Shown here: in pieces, positions 1-10,011 of the stretch | How the letters are laid out: the number at the start of each line of letters is the position of its first letter | Position numbering within the stretch: the first letter of the stretch is position 1 | From: Myxococcus stipitatus | GTDB lineage: Bacteria; Myxococcota; Myxococcia; Myxococcales; Myxococcaceae | Assembly (NCBI RefSeq): GCF_038561935.1 | Contig: NZ_CP102770.1 | Span: forward strand, 2,790,001 to 2,854,000 | DNA length: 64,000 nucleotides | Direction of reading: 5' to 3' | The notes under the pieces: model-generated | Seen by the model: only the letters and a program-made list of their open reading frames with translations | Database searches by the model: none | Told to the model about the DNA's origin: nothing | Translations under genes and position numbers: made by a program

Positions 1-1819
1 CGCGCGGCAGCATCGCCACGTACTTGTCCGACGCGGCCACGAGCTTCTGCTCGGTGGGCGCGAGGGGCACGGGCTTCACCTCGGCGCCTTCGGGGCGCTC
101 GGTGGAGCGCAGGGGCTTGAGGTCGGGCGCGGTGCCCGCCTGGATGTCCTGCGCCAGCACCTGCTGCCACGAGAGCACCGCGCTGAGCGCCGAGTCGTCG
201 CGGTGCTTGAGGCTGGCCCCCGTGTCGCGCACCAGCTCGTAGTTCTTCGCGGCGGCGGCGAACTGCGAGGAGAAGTAGAGGCATTCCGCGTAGTAGAAGC
301 GCATCTCGCCCGCGCTCTTGCTGCGGGGGAAGCGCTCCAGATACGTGCCGTAGGCGCGCGCGGCGTTGGCGAAGCCCGCGGCGGCCTGCTCCTGCTTGCC
401 TTCCTTCTTGAACACCTGCGCTTGCTGATGGTGGAACGTCGCGCTGGTGGAGAGGCTGCGCTCGACGAGGATATCCGCCCGCGCGAGGGCGTCCGGGTCC
501 CCCTGGTTCTTCGCGTACCAGGTCGTCCCCGGCTGGTAGAGGCTCGCGAGCCGCTCCGACTCCGCGAAGGACTCCGACATCTTCCGGTCCCGCTCGTAGG
601 CCTGGGCGATGCGCTGCTGGAGGTCGGGCGCGTCCGGGGCCAGCGGGTTCTTCTCCAGCGCGCGCTGATAGGCGGCGATGGCGATGGGGTGATGCGTCTG
701 CTCGAAGAACAGGTGGCCCAGGCGGCGGTAGATGTCCGCCTCGTACGGCCTGGGGCCGCGCCTGGTGAAGAGGGACTCGGCGCGAGACATCCCGCCCCAT
801 GACTCATCCGTCAGCGAGATGGCCACGTACTGCAGCGCCTCTTCGCGCAGGTCGCCGCCCGCCTCCGCTTCGCCCTTGGCCACGCGCTGGGCTTCGTAGA
901 AGTCCACCAGCGTGAGGAAGGACTCCACCGCTTCGTCGAAGCGGTCCATGCGGTAGTACGTCCAGCCGAGCTTGTAGAGGGCCTTGTCGTAGAGCGGGTG
1001 GAGCTTGTCCTGGGCGGCGGCCTCGAAGGCCTGCGCGGCGCGGGGCAGCGCCTGCGAGTCCTTGTAGTTGTCGAACCAGTACTCGCCGATGCGGACCCAC
1101 GCCTCGGTGGCGAAGCGGCTGCGCGGATAGCGGGCGATGAGCTGCTGGTAGGTCTGGAAGCTCTCGTCGACCTGCTCCTGCTCTTCCAGGCAGTAGCCGA
1201 GCAGGTACCAGGCGCCGTCGTTGAGGCGGTAGTCGGGGTAGTCCTTCAGCAGCCGGCGGTACAGTGTGATGGAGTCCGCGTAGTCCTTCTTCGGCTCGAC
1301 GGGGAAGGCCGAGTCGGGGTTCTTGTCATGCGCCTCCAGCCGCTCGCGGTACTCCTTCATCGCGAGCTGGTGCTCGTCCTGGGAGCGCTCGTAGTAGAGC
1401 TCCGCGAGGCGGAACATGACGTCTGGCGTGTAGCGGGGCTCGTGGGGGTAGCGGCGCAGGAACTCCTCGAAGCGGACGATGGCCTCCATCCGCTCCTTGC
1501 GCTCCTGGGCCTCGAAGTCCCGGATGACCTTCTCGTACGAGGACGACAGCGAGTCGCGCTTCTGCTCGTACTTGCGCTCCATCAGGCGCTGCACGTCGCC
1601 GCTGAACTCGCGAGACTCCTCCTCGTACGTGCGCAGGGCCTGGCTCACGTCCTGGAGCAGCACCTCTTCATCGGGCGTGCGGCCCAGGCCCGTGAGGTAG
1701 CCCGCATCCGGCGGGGCCGCGGGGCTCTGTGCTCCAGCCGAAGCCGTCCCCGCGTCCGGCGCCTGGGCGGCGGCGGGGAGCGAGGTCAGGGCGAGCAGCA
1801 CCGCGAGGACTCGCCGCAT
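1..1819 (-). CDS. Exported TPR-repeat protein, 3' end outside window
   Basis: The frame is open from an ATG at 1819 to the window edge, giving at least 606 residues with no stop. The N-terminus is a signal peptide (basic MRR, then a Leu/Ala-rich core ending near AAAQA), followed by a short Ala/Pro/Asp linker. From about residue 50 the protein is helical and rich in aromatic/Ala helix pairs typical of TPR repeats, with segments such as AWYLLGYCLEE and ALYKLGWTYYRMDRFDEA, similar to YbgF/BamD-like periplasmic TPR proteins. The ATG overlaps the TGA of the upstream gene (TGATG), so the two are translationally coupled. A periplasmic scaffold role is inferred from fold and location. Its position downstream of mglBA suggests, but does not prove, a link to motility or polarity. 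Confidence 0.85.
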   Translation of the reverse strand, partial: MRRVLAVLLALTSLPAAAQAPDAGTASAGAQSPAAPPDAGYLTGLGRTPDEEVLLQDVSQALRTYEEESREFSGDVQRLMERKYEQKRDSLSSSYEKVIRDFEAQERKERMEAIVRFEEFLRRYPHEPRYTPDVMFRLAELYYERSQDEHQLAMKEYRERLEAHDKNPDSAFPVEPKKDYADSITLYRRLLKDYPDYRLNDGAWYLLGYCLEEQEQVDESFQTYQQLIARYPRSRFATEAWVRIGEYWFDNYKDSQALPRAAQAFEAAAQDKLHPLYDKALYKLGWTYYRMDRFDEAVESFLTLVDFYEAQRVAKGEAEAGGDLREEALQYVAISLTDESWGGMSRAESLFTRRGPRPYEADIYRRLGHLFFEQTHHPIAIAAYQRALEKNPLAPDAPDLQQRIAQAYERDRKMSESFAESERLASLYQPGTTWYAKNQGDPDALARADILVERSLSTSATFHHQQAQVFKKEGKQEQAAAGFANAARAYGTYLERFPRSKSAGEMRFYYAECLYFSSQFAAAAKNYELVRDTGASLKHRDDSALSAVLSWQQVLAQDIQAGTAPDLKPLRSTERPEGAEVKPVPLAPTEQKLVAASDKYVAMLPR

Positions 1820-4224
1820 CACCGGCCATCCTCCGCGAGCACGCCCCGGAAGTCCGCGTCCAGCGCGCGCAGGGCATCGGCCTTCTGCGCGGACACCTTC
1901 TGGATGGCCGTGGTCTTGTCCTGCTTCTCGGTGAAGGCCACGTCCACCACACCTACGTCCGCCTTGAGCACCAGGTCATAGAACTGCCGGCGCACGCGGC
2001 GGAAGCTGTCGTAGGCGATGCGGCCCACCAACTGTTTGGCATTGCTGGACACCGCGGCGACCTCGGCCTCGTACTTGTCGAGGAGCTTCTGCTCGGCCAG
2101 CACCTTCTCGCGGATGCGGCGCCCTCGCTGGTCCACGCGGGCGAGCAGTGCGCTCTGGGCCTCCGCCACGCGCTTGCTCAGGGCCAGGCCCTGGTCCCGG
2201 GCCTGATGCGCACGCGTCAGCAGGGAGGAGGGCGACTGGCGCTGCTCCGCCTCGGAGAGCACCGCGTGTTCGGCGCGCAGCGCGGCGAGGTAGCGGCCTC
2301 GGATGGCCTGCTCACCGGCGAGGCTCGCCGCGGCGCTGTTGCGCTCGTCCGCGAGCCGGCCGCGGGTCTTGTCGAGCTCCTGCTGGAGCTCCTGGAGCGT
2401 CTGGACCTCCGCCTGGAGCTGCACCAGGAACTCGCGCTCCTCGTCGGGCGGCGTCTGCCGCATCAGGCGCGTGTCATCCACCCACTTGCGCACCGCCGCG
2501 GCGATGGCGTGCAGGCCGCGCACTTCCGCGCCCAGCCGGAATGCCTCCCGGTCCACCGCGTCCACGCGCGCCTGCATGCGCCGCAGCCGCTCCTCCAGCT
2601 CCTTCTGCGTGGTGGGGAGCGTGGCGAAGCGCGCGGCCAGCGTCTCCCGCTCGTGGCGCAAGGGCAGGAGCTTCTCCCGCTCCGTCGCGGTGAGCGACGA
2701 CTCCAGCGAGTGACGCTCCAGTTCCACGAGCGCGGCCTCCGCGTTCGCGACGGCGGTCTCCACCGCGTCCGCGCGCATGAAGCCCTCTTGCAGCTCCGGG
2801 AAGGTCTCCAGCCTGCGCGTCTGGAGGGCCAGGAGGATGCGCGCGGCGAGCTCTCGCGCGTCGACCGTTCCCTTCTTCCCGGTGTCGATGTCGCCCACCA
2901 TCTTCATCGCATCGCCGACCTCGCGCTCGGTCGACGCGTACTTCAGCGCGAGGGGCGGCAGCAGCGTGCGCACGTCGGGGACCGTGTCCGTGCGCGCGAG
3001 GAGCCGGTCGAAGTACGCGACGGGGTCGCGGTTGGCGCTCAGCATCCCATCCACCTTCTCTCGCACGGGGCGGAAGGTGCTGATGAGCTCGTCATAGGCC
3101 GCGATGGCGTCGTTGTACTTCTGGAGCTTCTGGAGCAGGTGGCCCTGGAGGAGCTTGGCCTCGGGCGCGAGTCGCGAATCCGGTGACACCATCAACAGGA
3201 TGTCGACCGCGTTCTTGGCCTCCTGGTAGCTGCCCTTGCGCACCTGGGTCCACGCGATTTCGTAGAGCGACTCCGGGAAGGACTCGCTCTCGCGAGGCAC
3301 CTGGCCGTACCGGTCCAACGCCTCGTCGAAGCGGCCGGCCTCGTAGAGCAGGCGCCCCAGGGACATCAGCGAGAGCTCGCGAATGCGCTCCGGGTCCGTG
3401 TCCGCCGTCGTCCGCACCACGGGCTTGTCCGCCGTCGCGGGCGCGGCGTCCCGAGGCGGCACGGGGACGAGGAGCTGCTGGAACTGGAGGATGGCCAGGG
3501 GCAGCTCACCGGCCTGCATCGACAGGACGGCCATGTGGTAACCGGCCTGGAGCTGATACGGCCCGCCCGGGAGCTGGGCCAGGGGCGCGAAGGCGGCGCG
3601 CGCGCGGGACAGGCGCTCGGCGGGAGGCAGGTCCGTGCGGCGGAAGAGCCACTTCGCGTTCACGTACTGGATGTCCGGCGGAAGCTGTCCCCCGTAGAGG
3701 CTCCGCGCCTGGTCGAGCTGGGCCTCGATGCCGTCGAACAGGTTCAGCTTCCCGCAGATGGCCAGGTAGCGCGTGAGGGCGTCGCGGTGGCGCGCGGAGG
3801 GCGTGGGCAGGGCGAGCAGCTCGCGCAGGTAGATACGCGCGCCCAGGTCGTTCTTCTGCTGATAGAGGGCATCCGCGAGGAAGTAGAGCGCGTCCGGGTA
3901 TCGCGGATGGCTCTGGAACGCCGGGTCGCTCACCAGGTCGTAGAAGAGGACCGAGGCCGCGTTCCAGTCACCCAGCAGGTAATGGATCTCCGCATCCGAG
4001 TAGCGCCGCGCGCGGACCTGCGCCTCATCGGGCTCCGGGCGCTGGCTGTACTGTGTCTCCACGAAGCGCAGGGCCTCGTCGGCGGTGCGCAGCTGCTGCT
4101 CCACCGACGAGAGGTTGCGCTCCAGCTCCTGCTGCGTCAGCGCGGGAGGCGGCTCCGCGGCGGAGGCGGAGGTGCCGCCCGCGAGGCTGAGCACGAGGGC
4201 GAGGGCGCGAAGCGACACGTTCAC
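1819..4224 (-). CDS. Exported coiled-coil/TPR protein
   Basis: 801 residues. The N-terminal signal peptide (MNVSLRALALVLSLAGG) has a likely cleavage near SASA-A. Residues about 25-350 hold TPR-like helix pairs (YPDALYFLADALYQQKNDLGARIYL; SLYEIAWTQVRKGSYQEAKNAV). Residues about 470-720 are long charged helices with heptad character and many Glu/Arg/Leu, so a coiled coil is likely. The start lies 9 bp after the stop of the 244-residue gene at 4234, and the stop overlaps the next ATG, so the three genes form one unit. No enzymatic motif is visible. I do not recognise a named orthologue; periplasmic scaffold is the best guess. Confidence 0.85.
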   Translation of the reverse strand: MNVSLRALALVLSLAGGTSASAAEPPPALTQQELERNLSSVEQQLRTADEALRFVETQYSQRPEPDEAQVRARRYSDAEIHYLLGDWNAASVLFYDLVSDPAFQSHPRYPDALYFLADALYQQKNDLGARIYLRELLALPTPSARHRDALTRYLAICGKLNLFDGIEAQLDQARSLYGGQLPPDIQYVNAKWLFRRTDLPPAERLSRARAAFAPLAQLPGGPYQLQAGYHMAVLSMQAGELPLAILQFQQLLVPVPPRDAAPATADKPVVRTTADTDPERIRELSLMSLGRLLYEAGRFDEALDRYGQVPRESESFPESLYEIAWTQVRKGSYQEAKNAVDILLMVSPDSRLAPEAKLLQGHLLQKLQKYNDAIAAYDELISTFRPVREKVDGMLSANRDPVAYFDRLLARTDTVPDVRTLLPPLALKYASTEREVGDAMKMVGDIDTGKKGTVDARELAARILLALQTRRLETFPELQEGFMRADAVETAVANAEAALVELERHSLESSLTATEREKLLPLRHERETLAARFATLPTTQKELEERLRRMQARVDAVDREAFRLGAEVRGLHAIAAAVRKWVDDTRLMRQTPPDEEREFLVQLQAEVQTLQELQQELDKTRGRLADERNSAAASLAGEQAIRGRYLAALRAEHAVLSEAEQRQSPSSLLTRAHQARDQGLALSKRVAEAQSALLARVDQRGRRIREKVLAEQKLLDKYEAEVAAVSSNAKQLVGRIAYDSFRRVRRQFYDLVLKADVGVVDVAFTEKQDKTTAIQKVSAQKADALRALDADFRGVLAEDGR

Positions 4225-4233
4225 CGGCGGCCC

Positions 4234-4968
4234 CTACCGCGCTTCAGTGGAGGACGTGGCCGGAGCAGGGGCCCCGGGCTCGCCGTCGATGCGAGGCGCC
4301 GAGTCGCGCGACAGCTCGATGTCGTAGCGCACCGCGGGCCGGTCCTTGTGGTCCGTGGTGATGCCACCCTGCTCGAAGCCCACCACGCGCACGGTGGAGA
4401 CCTTTCCTGGCTCGGCGTTGAAGGTGTAGCTGGATTGCACCTTGAACTTGTAGCCCTCCAGGTAGCTGAACACGCCGAAGCCGTTGCCTCGGTACACCAG
4501 CCGCACGGCGAGCTGGTGCTGGCCCGGGACGATGCGCCCGTTGAAGACCTCGAACTGCTCGCGCTTGCCCAGCTCTCCCTGCAGGTCCAGCTGCGTGAAG
4601 ATGGGCGCGCCATCCAGCGCGTACGTCACGGACTCCAGGATGAAGGAGCCACCCATCTCGTTCTTGTGGACGATGAGCGCGCGGGCGCCCGTGGTGACGT
4701 CTCCGCCGAGCACCGTCTCCTGCAACAGCAGGAGGCGCGCCTTGGAGCGGTAGATCTTCTCCTTCAGGTCGACAACCTGCTCCTCCAGCGTCTTCACGCG
4801 GGAGTTGAAGGCCTCGTCGGCGGTGCTGTCACCCTCCGGAGCCGCGGACGCGCTCGACGAAGAGGTGGCGGCGGGAGGGGAGGGGCGCGGTTCCTGCGCG
4901 AGCGCCGCCCCACAGAGGGTGGCGCTCACGAGCGCGAGGAGGCGGAGGGTGGCGGCTTCGACACGCAC
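4234..4968 (-). CDS. Exported protein with short coiled coil
   Basis: 244 residues with a clear signal peptide ending near GAALA-QEP. A low-complexity Pro/Ser/Ala stretch follows to about residue 50, then a heptad segment (VKTLEEQVVDLKEKIYRSKARL) of about 30 residues, then a beta-rich C-terminal half with an FEQGGITTDHKDRPAVRYDIELS-like end. It is the first gene of a three-gene exported set running towards the window start and lies 118 bp downstream of mglA, separated by a hairpin at 5056-5073. Function is unknown. The coiled coil could pair with the long helices of the next product. Confidence 0.8.
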   Translation of the reverse strand: MRVEAATLRLLALVSATLCGAALAQEPRPSPPAATSSSSASAAPEGDSTADEAFNSRVKTLEEQVVDLKEKIYRSKARLLLLQETVLGGDVTTGARALIVHKNEMGGSFILESVTYALDGAPIFTQLDLQGELGKREQFEVFNGRIVPGQHQLAVRLVYRGNGFGVFSYLEGYKFKVQSSYTFNAEPGKVSTVRVVGFEQGGITTDHKDRPAVRYDIELSRDSAPRIDGEPGAPAPATSSTEAR

Positions 4969-5055
4969 TGTGCGACCTCAGGAGGCGGACGGCCTGACCC
5001 GTCGGCGGCGGTTGTAACACCGTTGACCGCGGGGCGTCTTGTCACCCGCGGTAAG

Positions 5056-5073
5056 GGACGCCAAGAGGCGTCC
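5056..5073 (-). terminator. Perfect 7-bp hairpin after mglA
   Basis: On the minus strand GGACGCC-TCTT-GGCGTCC forms a perfect stem with a four-base loop, 13 bp past the mglA stop, followed by CTT but no long T tract. It may end or attenuate mglBA transcription before the downstream exported-protein genes, or protect the mglA 3' end. Confidence 0.5.
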
Positions 5074-5085
5074 GGCCGCTTGCTC

Positions 5086-5673
<588 letters not shown>

Positions 5674-5684
5674 GGCTTCCCGGG

Positions 5685-6164
5685 TTACTCGCTGAAGAGG
5701 TTGTCGATATCGTCGTCGGAGATCTCGGCGAACGGCGACCCGGCACCCGGGCTGTCCGTCTTCTTCACCAGACTCTCGAAAATCTTCGTGAGCTCGTCGC
5801 TGGCCTTCTTGATGCGCAGGCGGACGAGGCCCAGGCTCGTGCGGTTGTCGAAGATGACGACCAGCACCACCCGGCTGCCGACGATGGTCATGTAGAGCGA
5901 GTCCTTCGCCCCTTCATGGAACTGGTTGGGGAACTCGTTCTCGCCGATCAGCTTGGCGAGTCCACCCATGGCGGCCACGTTGCCGGCCGTCAGTGAGGCC
6001 AGGGAAGTGGTGTCGATGTTCTGCGTCTGGCCCGCCGAGGAGATGAGCTGCCCGTTCTTGTCGACGAGGAAGACCACCTTCGCGTTCGCGTCCTTGGTGA
6101 GCCGGTCGCAAACGGCGTTGATCTTGGTGAACTCCTCTTCGTACATCACCAGTTGCGTGCCCAT
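5685..6164 (-). CDS. mglB: MglB, roadblock/LC7 GAP for MglA
   Basis: 159 residues. Homodimeric roadblock/LC7 protein that stimulates MglA GTP hydrolysis and excludes MglA-GTP from the lagging pole. The fold shows as a helix ([16 protein letters not shown]), a beta strand pair ([15 protein letters not shown]), and the central helix with [20 protein letters not shown]. The extreme C-terminus is acidic and ends [10 protein letters not shown], the tail region known to contact MglA. The start ATG at 6164 has GAGGAG 11 bp upstream. The order mglB-mglA is the conserved myxobacterial arrangement. Confidence 0.96.
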   Translation of the reverse strand: MGTQLVMYEEEFTKINAVCDRLTKDANAKVVFLVDKNGQLISSAGQTQNIDTTSLASLTAGNVAAMGGLAKLIGENEFPNQFHEGAKDSLYMTIVGSRVVLVVIFDNRTSLGLVRLRIKKASDELTKIFESLVKKTDSPGAGSPFAEISDDDIDNLFSE

Positions 6165-6461
6165 GGGCGTATGCGCTCCTCAGCGTTCGCTCGCCCCGCT
6201 CACGAAAGGCACTCCCATTGTTTCTGGAGTGAATCCCGGAGGTTAGACGAGGCGCTACCGACCGTGAGGATGCTTAGCAAAGCCCCTCCACTCCAGCAAG
6301 AAGCCATCCGCGCCTCGCGGTGAGAACGCGGTGTCCTGGGCCCAGGCCCCCGCTCCACCCGCCCCCCTCGGTGGGCTCCTGGGGGTTCCGGAGGGTTTTC
6401 CTGGTCAACTGGCGGCGCCGGTTTGGGAGTGTTCCCGGCTTTCTCTATACTCGGCCGGGCT
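6165..6461. promoter_or_regulatory. Divergent intergenic region upstream of mglBA
   Basis: About 300 bp separate mglB from the divergent PEGA-like gene and must hold both promoters. The one structured element seen is an inverted repeat CACTCC-N10-GGAGTG at 6210-6231, 46 bp upstream of the mglB start; it could be an operator or a 5' leader hairpin of the mglBA mRNA. No convincing -35/-10 or sigma-54 site was identified by eye. Confidence 0.45.
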
Positions 6462-8033
6462 TTGACGCCCCCAAGCCCCCTGTCCCCCATCCTGGCGCGT
6501 CTGGCGCCCTTGCTGTTGGTGCTGGTCTGCGTCCCGTCCGCCCGGGCGGAGGAGGTGCGCGAGCGAGCCTCGCTGCGCCTGCGCTACGGCCTTGCCTTGC
6601 GCAATGGCGCACAGGTGGATGTAGGGCCGGGGCTCACCTACGACGGCTTCACGCCGAATGATCTGGCGGCGACGGGGACGTTCTGGGCCGGGTCCTGGAT
6701 GGGTGGCTGGGCGGCCGTCCAACGCGAGGGTTTCGACCTGAAGGAAGGCTCGGTGAGGATCACCGGCGGCAGCCTGTTGAGGGCGTCGGTGGGGCCTCGG
6801 GTCCGGACCTGGCTGGGGCCCGTGCGGGCGGAGCTGGGCGCGGGCTACGGCTATGCGCAGCTTCCGGTGTTCGGCACGTCCTCGGAGCCGGTGCTGGCGC
6901 GCGGCGTGAGGCACGCGGCCTTGGTGAGCGCGAGCGTGAGGGTGCCGCTCTTCTCCCGGCTGGCGGTGGAGGCGCGGGGCGAGCTGCCGGTGTCGCTGTC
7001 GGCGAGTGACTCGGCGGGGGACAAGGCGGAGGCGAAGGGGTTCTCCGCGGGCGGCGCGCTGCTGTTTCCCCTCGTGGGTTCGTCGCGGTGGTCCGGCACC
7101 GCGCTGTTGGACTTCCAGCACGTGCAGGACACGGTGACGCTGGCGGATGGGAGCCGGTCCGAGCAGCGCATGCGCCGGGTGGGCGCCGCGCTGGAGCTGG
7201 CCTGGAATGATGCGCCCCCGGTGCGTGAGTTCACGCCGCCGCCGGTCGAGCCCGTGCGGGTGCCGGTGGGCTCGGTGTCGCTCCAGGTGCTGGACGCGGA
7301 GTCGGGTGCGCCGCTGCCGGGCGCGAGGGTGGTGCTGGTGTCGGGAGGCGTGGAGGGCGCGCCGCGCGAGGTCGACGCGAAGGGCTTCGTCGAGGTTGGA
7401 GAGCTGCCGCCGGGGGCCATCGTCGCGCGGGTGAGCGCGGACGGCTATGAGCCCGTCGAGGCCCAGGGCACCGTGGAGGATGGCGGGCGGGTGGCGCTGG
7501 AGGTCCGGGCGCGCAAGCTGCCGCCGCCCACGGGCGGGCTGAAGGTGTCGGTGGTGAACGCGTCGAACGCCGTGCCGCTGCCGGGGGTTCGCGTGGTGGT
7601 GGGCTCCGCGGTGGTGCGCACGGACTTGAAGGGTGAGGCCTGGGTGAAGGACCTGCCTCCGGGGCCGGTGTCGGTGGTGGCGAGCTCCCAGGGATATCGG
7701 ACGGCGGAAGAGGCGGCCGTCATCGTCGCGGGGATGGAGACGGCGCTGTCGGTGCCGCTGGCGCTCGAGCGCAAGGGCGAGCCCGCGACGCTCAAGGGAC
7801 AGGTGCGCAGCGCTCGCGGCGGCAAGCCCGTCGCCGCCACGTTGCTCATCCCCCAGGCCAAGGTGAAGGCGCGCACGGATGCGCAGGGCGCGTTCACCTT
7901 CCAGGTTCGCGGCGGCACCTACCGCATCATCATCTCCGCGCGGGGCTTCCTGTCGCAGTCGAAGCTCGTCACCCTGAAGGAGGGCGAGCAGGCCATCTTC
8001 AACGTCGATCTCTTCCCGAGGCAGAAACGGTGA
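6462..8033 (+). CDS. Outer-membrane-like protein with three carboxypeptidase-regulatory/PEGA-like repeats
   Basis: 523 residues from a TTG at 6462; the frame is open further upstream to another TTG at 6423, but 6462 leaves a standard signal peptide (LARLAPLLLVLVCVPSARA). Residues about 30-240 alternate polar and hydrophobic short strands (SLRLRYGLALRNGAQVDVGPG), as in a beta-barrel or autotransporter-like domain. From about 255 to the end come three beta-sandwich repeats with the signature PLPGARVVL/PLPGVRVVV, D-x-G and GYEPVEA/GYRTAEE/GFLSQSK, like CarboxypepD_reg. It overlaps the next gene by 4 bp (GTGA). Likely a surface-exposed structural protein; the start codon is uncertain. Confidence 0.75.
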   Translation: MTPPSPLSPILARLAPLLLVLVCVPSARAEEVRERASLRLRYGLALRNGAQVDVGPGLTYDGFTPNDLAATGTFWAGSWMGGWAAVQREGFDLKEGSVRITGGSLLRASVGPRVRTWLGPVRAELGAGYGYAQLPVFGTSSEPVLARGVRHAALVSASVRVPLFSRLAVEARGELPVSLSASDSAGDKAEAKGFSAGGALLFPLVGSSRWSGTALLDFQHVQDTVTLADGSRSEQRMRRVGAALELAWNDAPPVREFTPPPVEPVRVPVGSVSLQVLDAESGAPLPGARVVLVSGGVEGAPREVDAKGFVEVGELPPGAIVARVSADGYEPVEAQGTVEDGGRVALEVRARKLPPPTGGLKVSVVNASNAVPLPGVRVVVGSAVVRTDLKGEAWVKDLPPGPVSVVASSQGYRTAEEAAVIVAGMETALSVPLALERKGEPATLKGQVRSARGGKPVAATLLIPQAKVKARTDAQGAFTFQVRGGTYRIIISARGFLSQSKLVTLKEGEQAIFNVDLFPRQKR

Positions 8034-10009
8034 GCAACGCGCGTCCCTGGCTCCTGGCCCTTCTCCTCGTCGCTTCTGCCTGTGACCAGGACGCGGCCAC
8101 TCCACCTCCCGCCGCTCCAGACGCGGCCGCCGTGGCCGCCGTGGGGCCCGCCGTCGAGCTGGCCCGGTTGGAGGGGCTCTCTGGCGAGGTGATGGTGGAG
8201 CGCGGAGGCAAGAAGCTTCCCGCCCAGGAAGGTCCGCTCTACTCCGGCGACGCGGTGGAGACGGGGACCTCGGGCGCGGCGACGATGCGCTTCGCGGATG
8301 GGCGCTCGGTCGAGGTGGGCTCCGACGCACGCGTGGGCCTGGATGAGAAGTCAGGGGAAGTGGTGCTCACGGTGGAGCGAGGCATCGTGCTGACGCGGGT
8401 CCCCGCGCGCCCGGCCGGGACGCCCGCGAGCGCCAGGAAGGTGTCGCTGACGCTGCTGACGCCCTTCGGCCTCACCCGCGTGGGCTCCGAGCCCAGCGAG
8501 GTGAGCGTGCAGGTGGGGAAGGACTTCGGCCGCGTGGAGGTGAAGCTGGGGGCCATCGAGTTCGTCGACAAGGAGGGGCACCAGCTGCGCGCGTCGGAAG
8601 GCGACTCCGTGGACGTGTCCGCGGGCCGCGCGGAGCTGTTGCTGAAAGGCTCTCGTGTGATTGAGCTGGAGCCCATCCAGGTGACGGTGCGCGTGGGCTC
8701 GGGGCGCGCGGAGCTCAAGCCCAAGGAGGGGAAGCGCTGGCGGGCGATGCGCGCGGAGGGTGATGTGCTCGCCCCGGGAGATGGGATTCGCACGCGCCCG
8801 GGAGCGTCGGTGGAGATGTCGCTGCAGGGCTCGTCCTCGCGGCTGTCCCTGGGCCCCTCGGCGGAGATGGTGCTGGAGGGCGCCGCACAGGGCGGCAATC
8901 GCGACGAGGCGCGCATGGAGCTGAAGCAGGGCGGGCTCGGCGTGCAGCTCGCGAAGGGACGCGAGAGCCGCGTGGTGCTGCCGGGGCTCACGCTGGAGGG
9001 CGATGGTGCGTCGAGGGTCGCGGTGCGGCGCACGGCCTCCGGTTACCTGGTGGACGCGCAGACGGGGCAGCTGACGCTCGTGCGAGGCAACTCGCGGCAG
9101 CCGCTGCGCGCGGGGGAGCGGGCCACGGTGACGGGGGACTCGGGCGCGGCGGTCATCGAGGCCCTGGCTCCGGCGATGCTGATGCTGCGGGAGGGCGACG
9201 GCACGGAGGTCTACCACCAGGGCCTGCCCGAGGTGGCGTTCGGCTGGGAGAAGGCGGGCGAGGCGACGGTGGAGGTGGCGATGGACGAGGCGTTCACCGA
9301 GCCCCTCGTCTCCGGCACGGTGTTCCAGCCCTTCGTCAACGTGACGGCGCCCGCGCGAGGACTCCTGTACTGGCGGGTGCGCGGCAAGGACGGTCAGGAC
9401 GTGGCGAAGGGGAGCGCGACGTTTGCGCCGGAGCGGCTGGGCCGGGACCTGGACCGGGTGCGCAACGTGGTGCCGGAGGGGCTGGAGAAGACGACCATCT
9501 TCTACCAAGACAAACCTCCGGCGGTGACGTTCACCTATGGCGAGGAGGCCTCCGCGGCGAAGTACCGGGTGGCGGTGTACCGGGTGGGGGCGCTGGAGAA
9601 GGTGGTGGCGGAGCGCACGGTGGCGGAGGCGCGCGCGGCGCTGGACGCGGGCGCGCTGGGCGAGGGCAGCTACCTCTGGTCCGTGACGCCGCTGTCGGCG
9701 ACGGGTGAGCAGCTCAAGGGTGGGCGGATGAACAAGCTGGAGCTGGTCTACGACAACTCGGTGCCGCTGCTGCTGGTGTCGCAGCCTCGCAACGGCCAGG
9801 CCGCGGCGGCCAAGGTGCGGGCCACGGGGGTGGCTCCGGTGAACGCGCGTGTGTCCATCAATGGACGTCCCGTGGCGTTGGATGCGAAGCACCGGTTCGA
9901 TACGTGGGCGGAGCCGGTGGGCTCGCCTCCCATGCTGATGTTCAAGATGTCGCGTCCCGGTGCTCCGGATATCCACACGGTGCGCACCCTGCGACAGCGA
10001 GGGCTCTGA
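8030..10009 (+). CDS. FecR-domain lipoprotein
   Basis: 659 residues from a GTG overlapping the previous stop. The N-terminus is a lipoprotein signal (LLALLLVASAC, Cys about 18). Two FecR-type segments are visible: EGLSGEVMVERGGKKL...LYSGDAVETGTSGAATMRFADG (residues about 45-110) and GKRWRAMRAEGDVLAPGDGIRTRPGASVEM (about 235-285). The C-terminal half has repeated beta segments (PEVAFGWEKAGEATVEVAMD; PPAVTFTYGEEASAAKYRVAVY) resembling fibronectin-like modules. FecR proteins normally relay envelope signals to a sigma factor. No sigma gene is adjacent; a membrane kinase follows 2 bp downstream, so sensing through that kinase is a reasonable inference. Confidence 0.8.
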   Translation: MSNARPWLLALLLVASACDQDAATPPPAAPDAAAVAAVGPAVELARLEGLSGEVMVERGGKKLPAQEGPLYSGDAVETGTSGAATMRFADGRSVEVGSDARVGLDEKSGEVVLTVERGIVLTRVPARPAGTPASARKVSLTLLTPFGLTRVGSEPSEVSVQVGKDFGRVEVKLGAIEFVDKEGHQLRASEGDSVDVSAGRAELLLKGSRVIELEPIQVTVRVGSGRAELKPKEGKRWRAMRAEGDVLAPGDGIRTRPGASVEMSLQGSSSRLSLGPSAEMVLEGAAQGGNRDEARMELKQGGLGVQLAKGRESRVVLPGLTLEGDGASRVAVRRTASGYLVDAQTGQLTLVRGNSRQPLRAGERATVTGDSGAAVIEALAPAMLMLREGDGTEVYHQGLPEVAFGWEKAGEATVEVAMDEAFTEPLVSGTVFQPFVNVTAPARGLLYWRVRGKDGQDVAKGSATFAPERLGRDLDRVRNVVPEGLEKTTIFYQDKPPAVTFTYGEEASAAKYRVAVYRVGALEKVVAERTVAEARAALDAGALGEGSYLWSVTPLSATGEQLKGGRMNKLELVYDNSVPLLLVSQPRNGQAAAAKVRATGVAPVNARVSINGRPVALDAKHRFDTWAEPVGSPPMLMFKMSRPGAPDIHTVRTLRQRGL

Positions 10010-10011
10010 GG

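Noticed and set aside
1729..3186. Plus-strand frame over the exported TPR genes
   Set aside because: Antisense to coupled genes with signal peptides; no domain signs.
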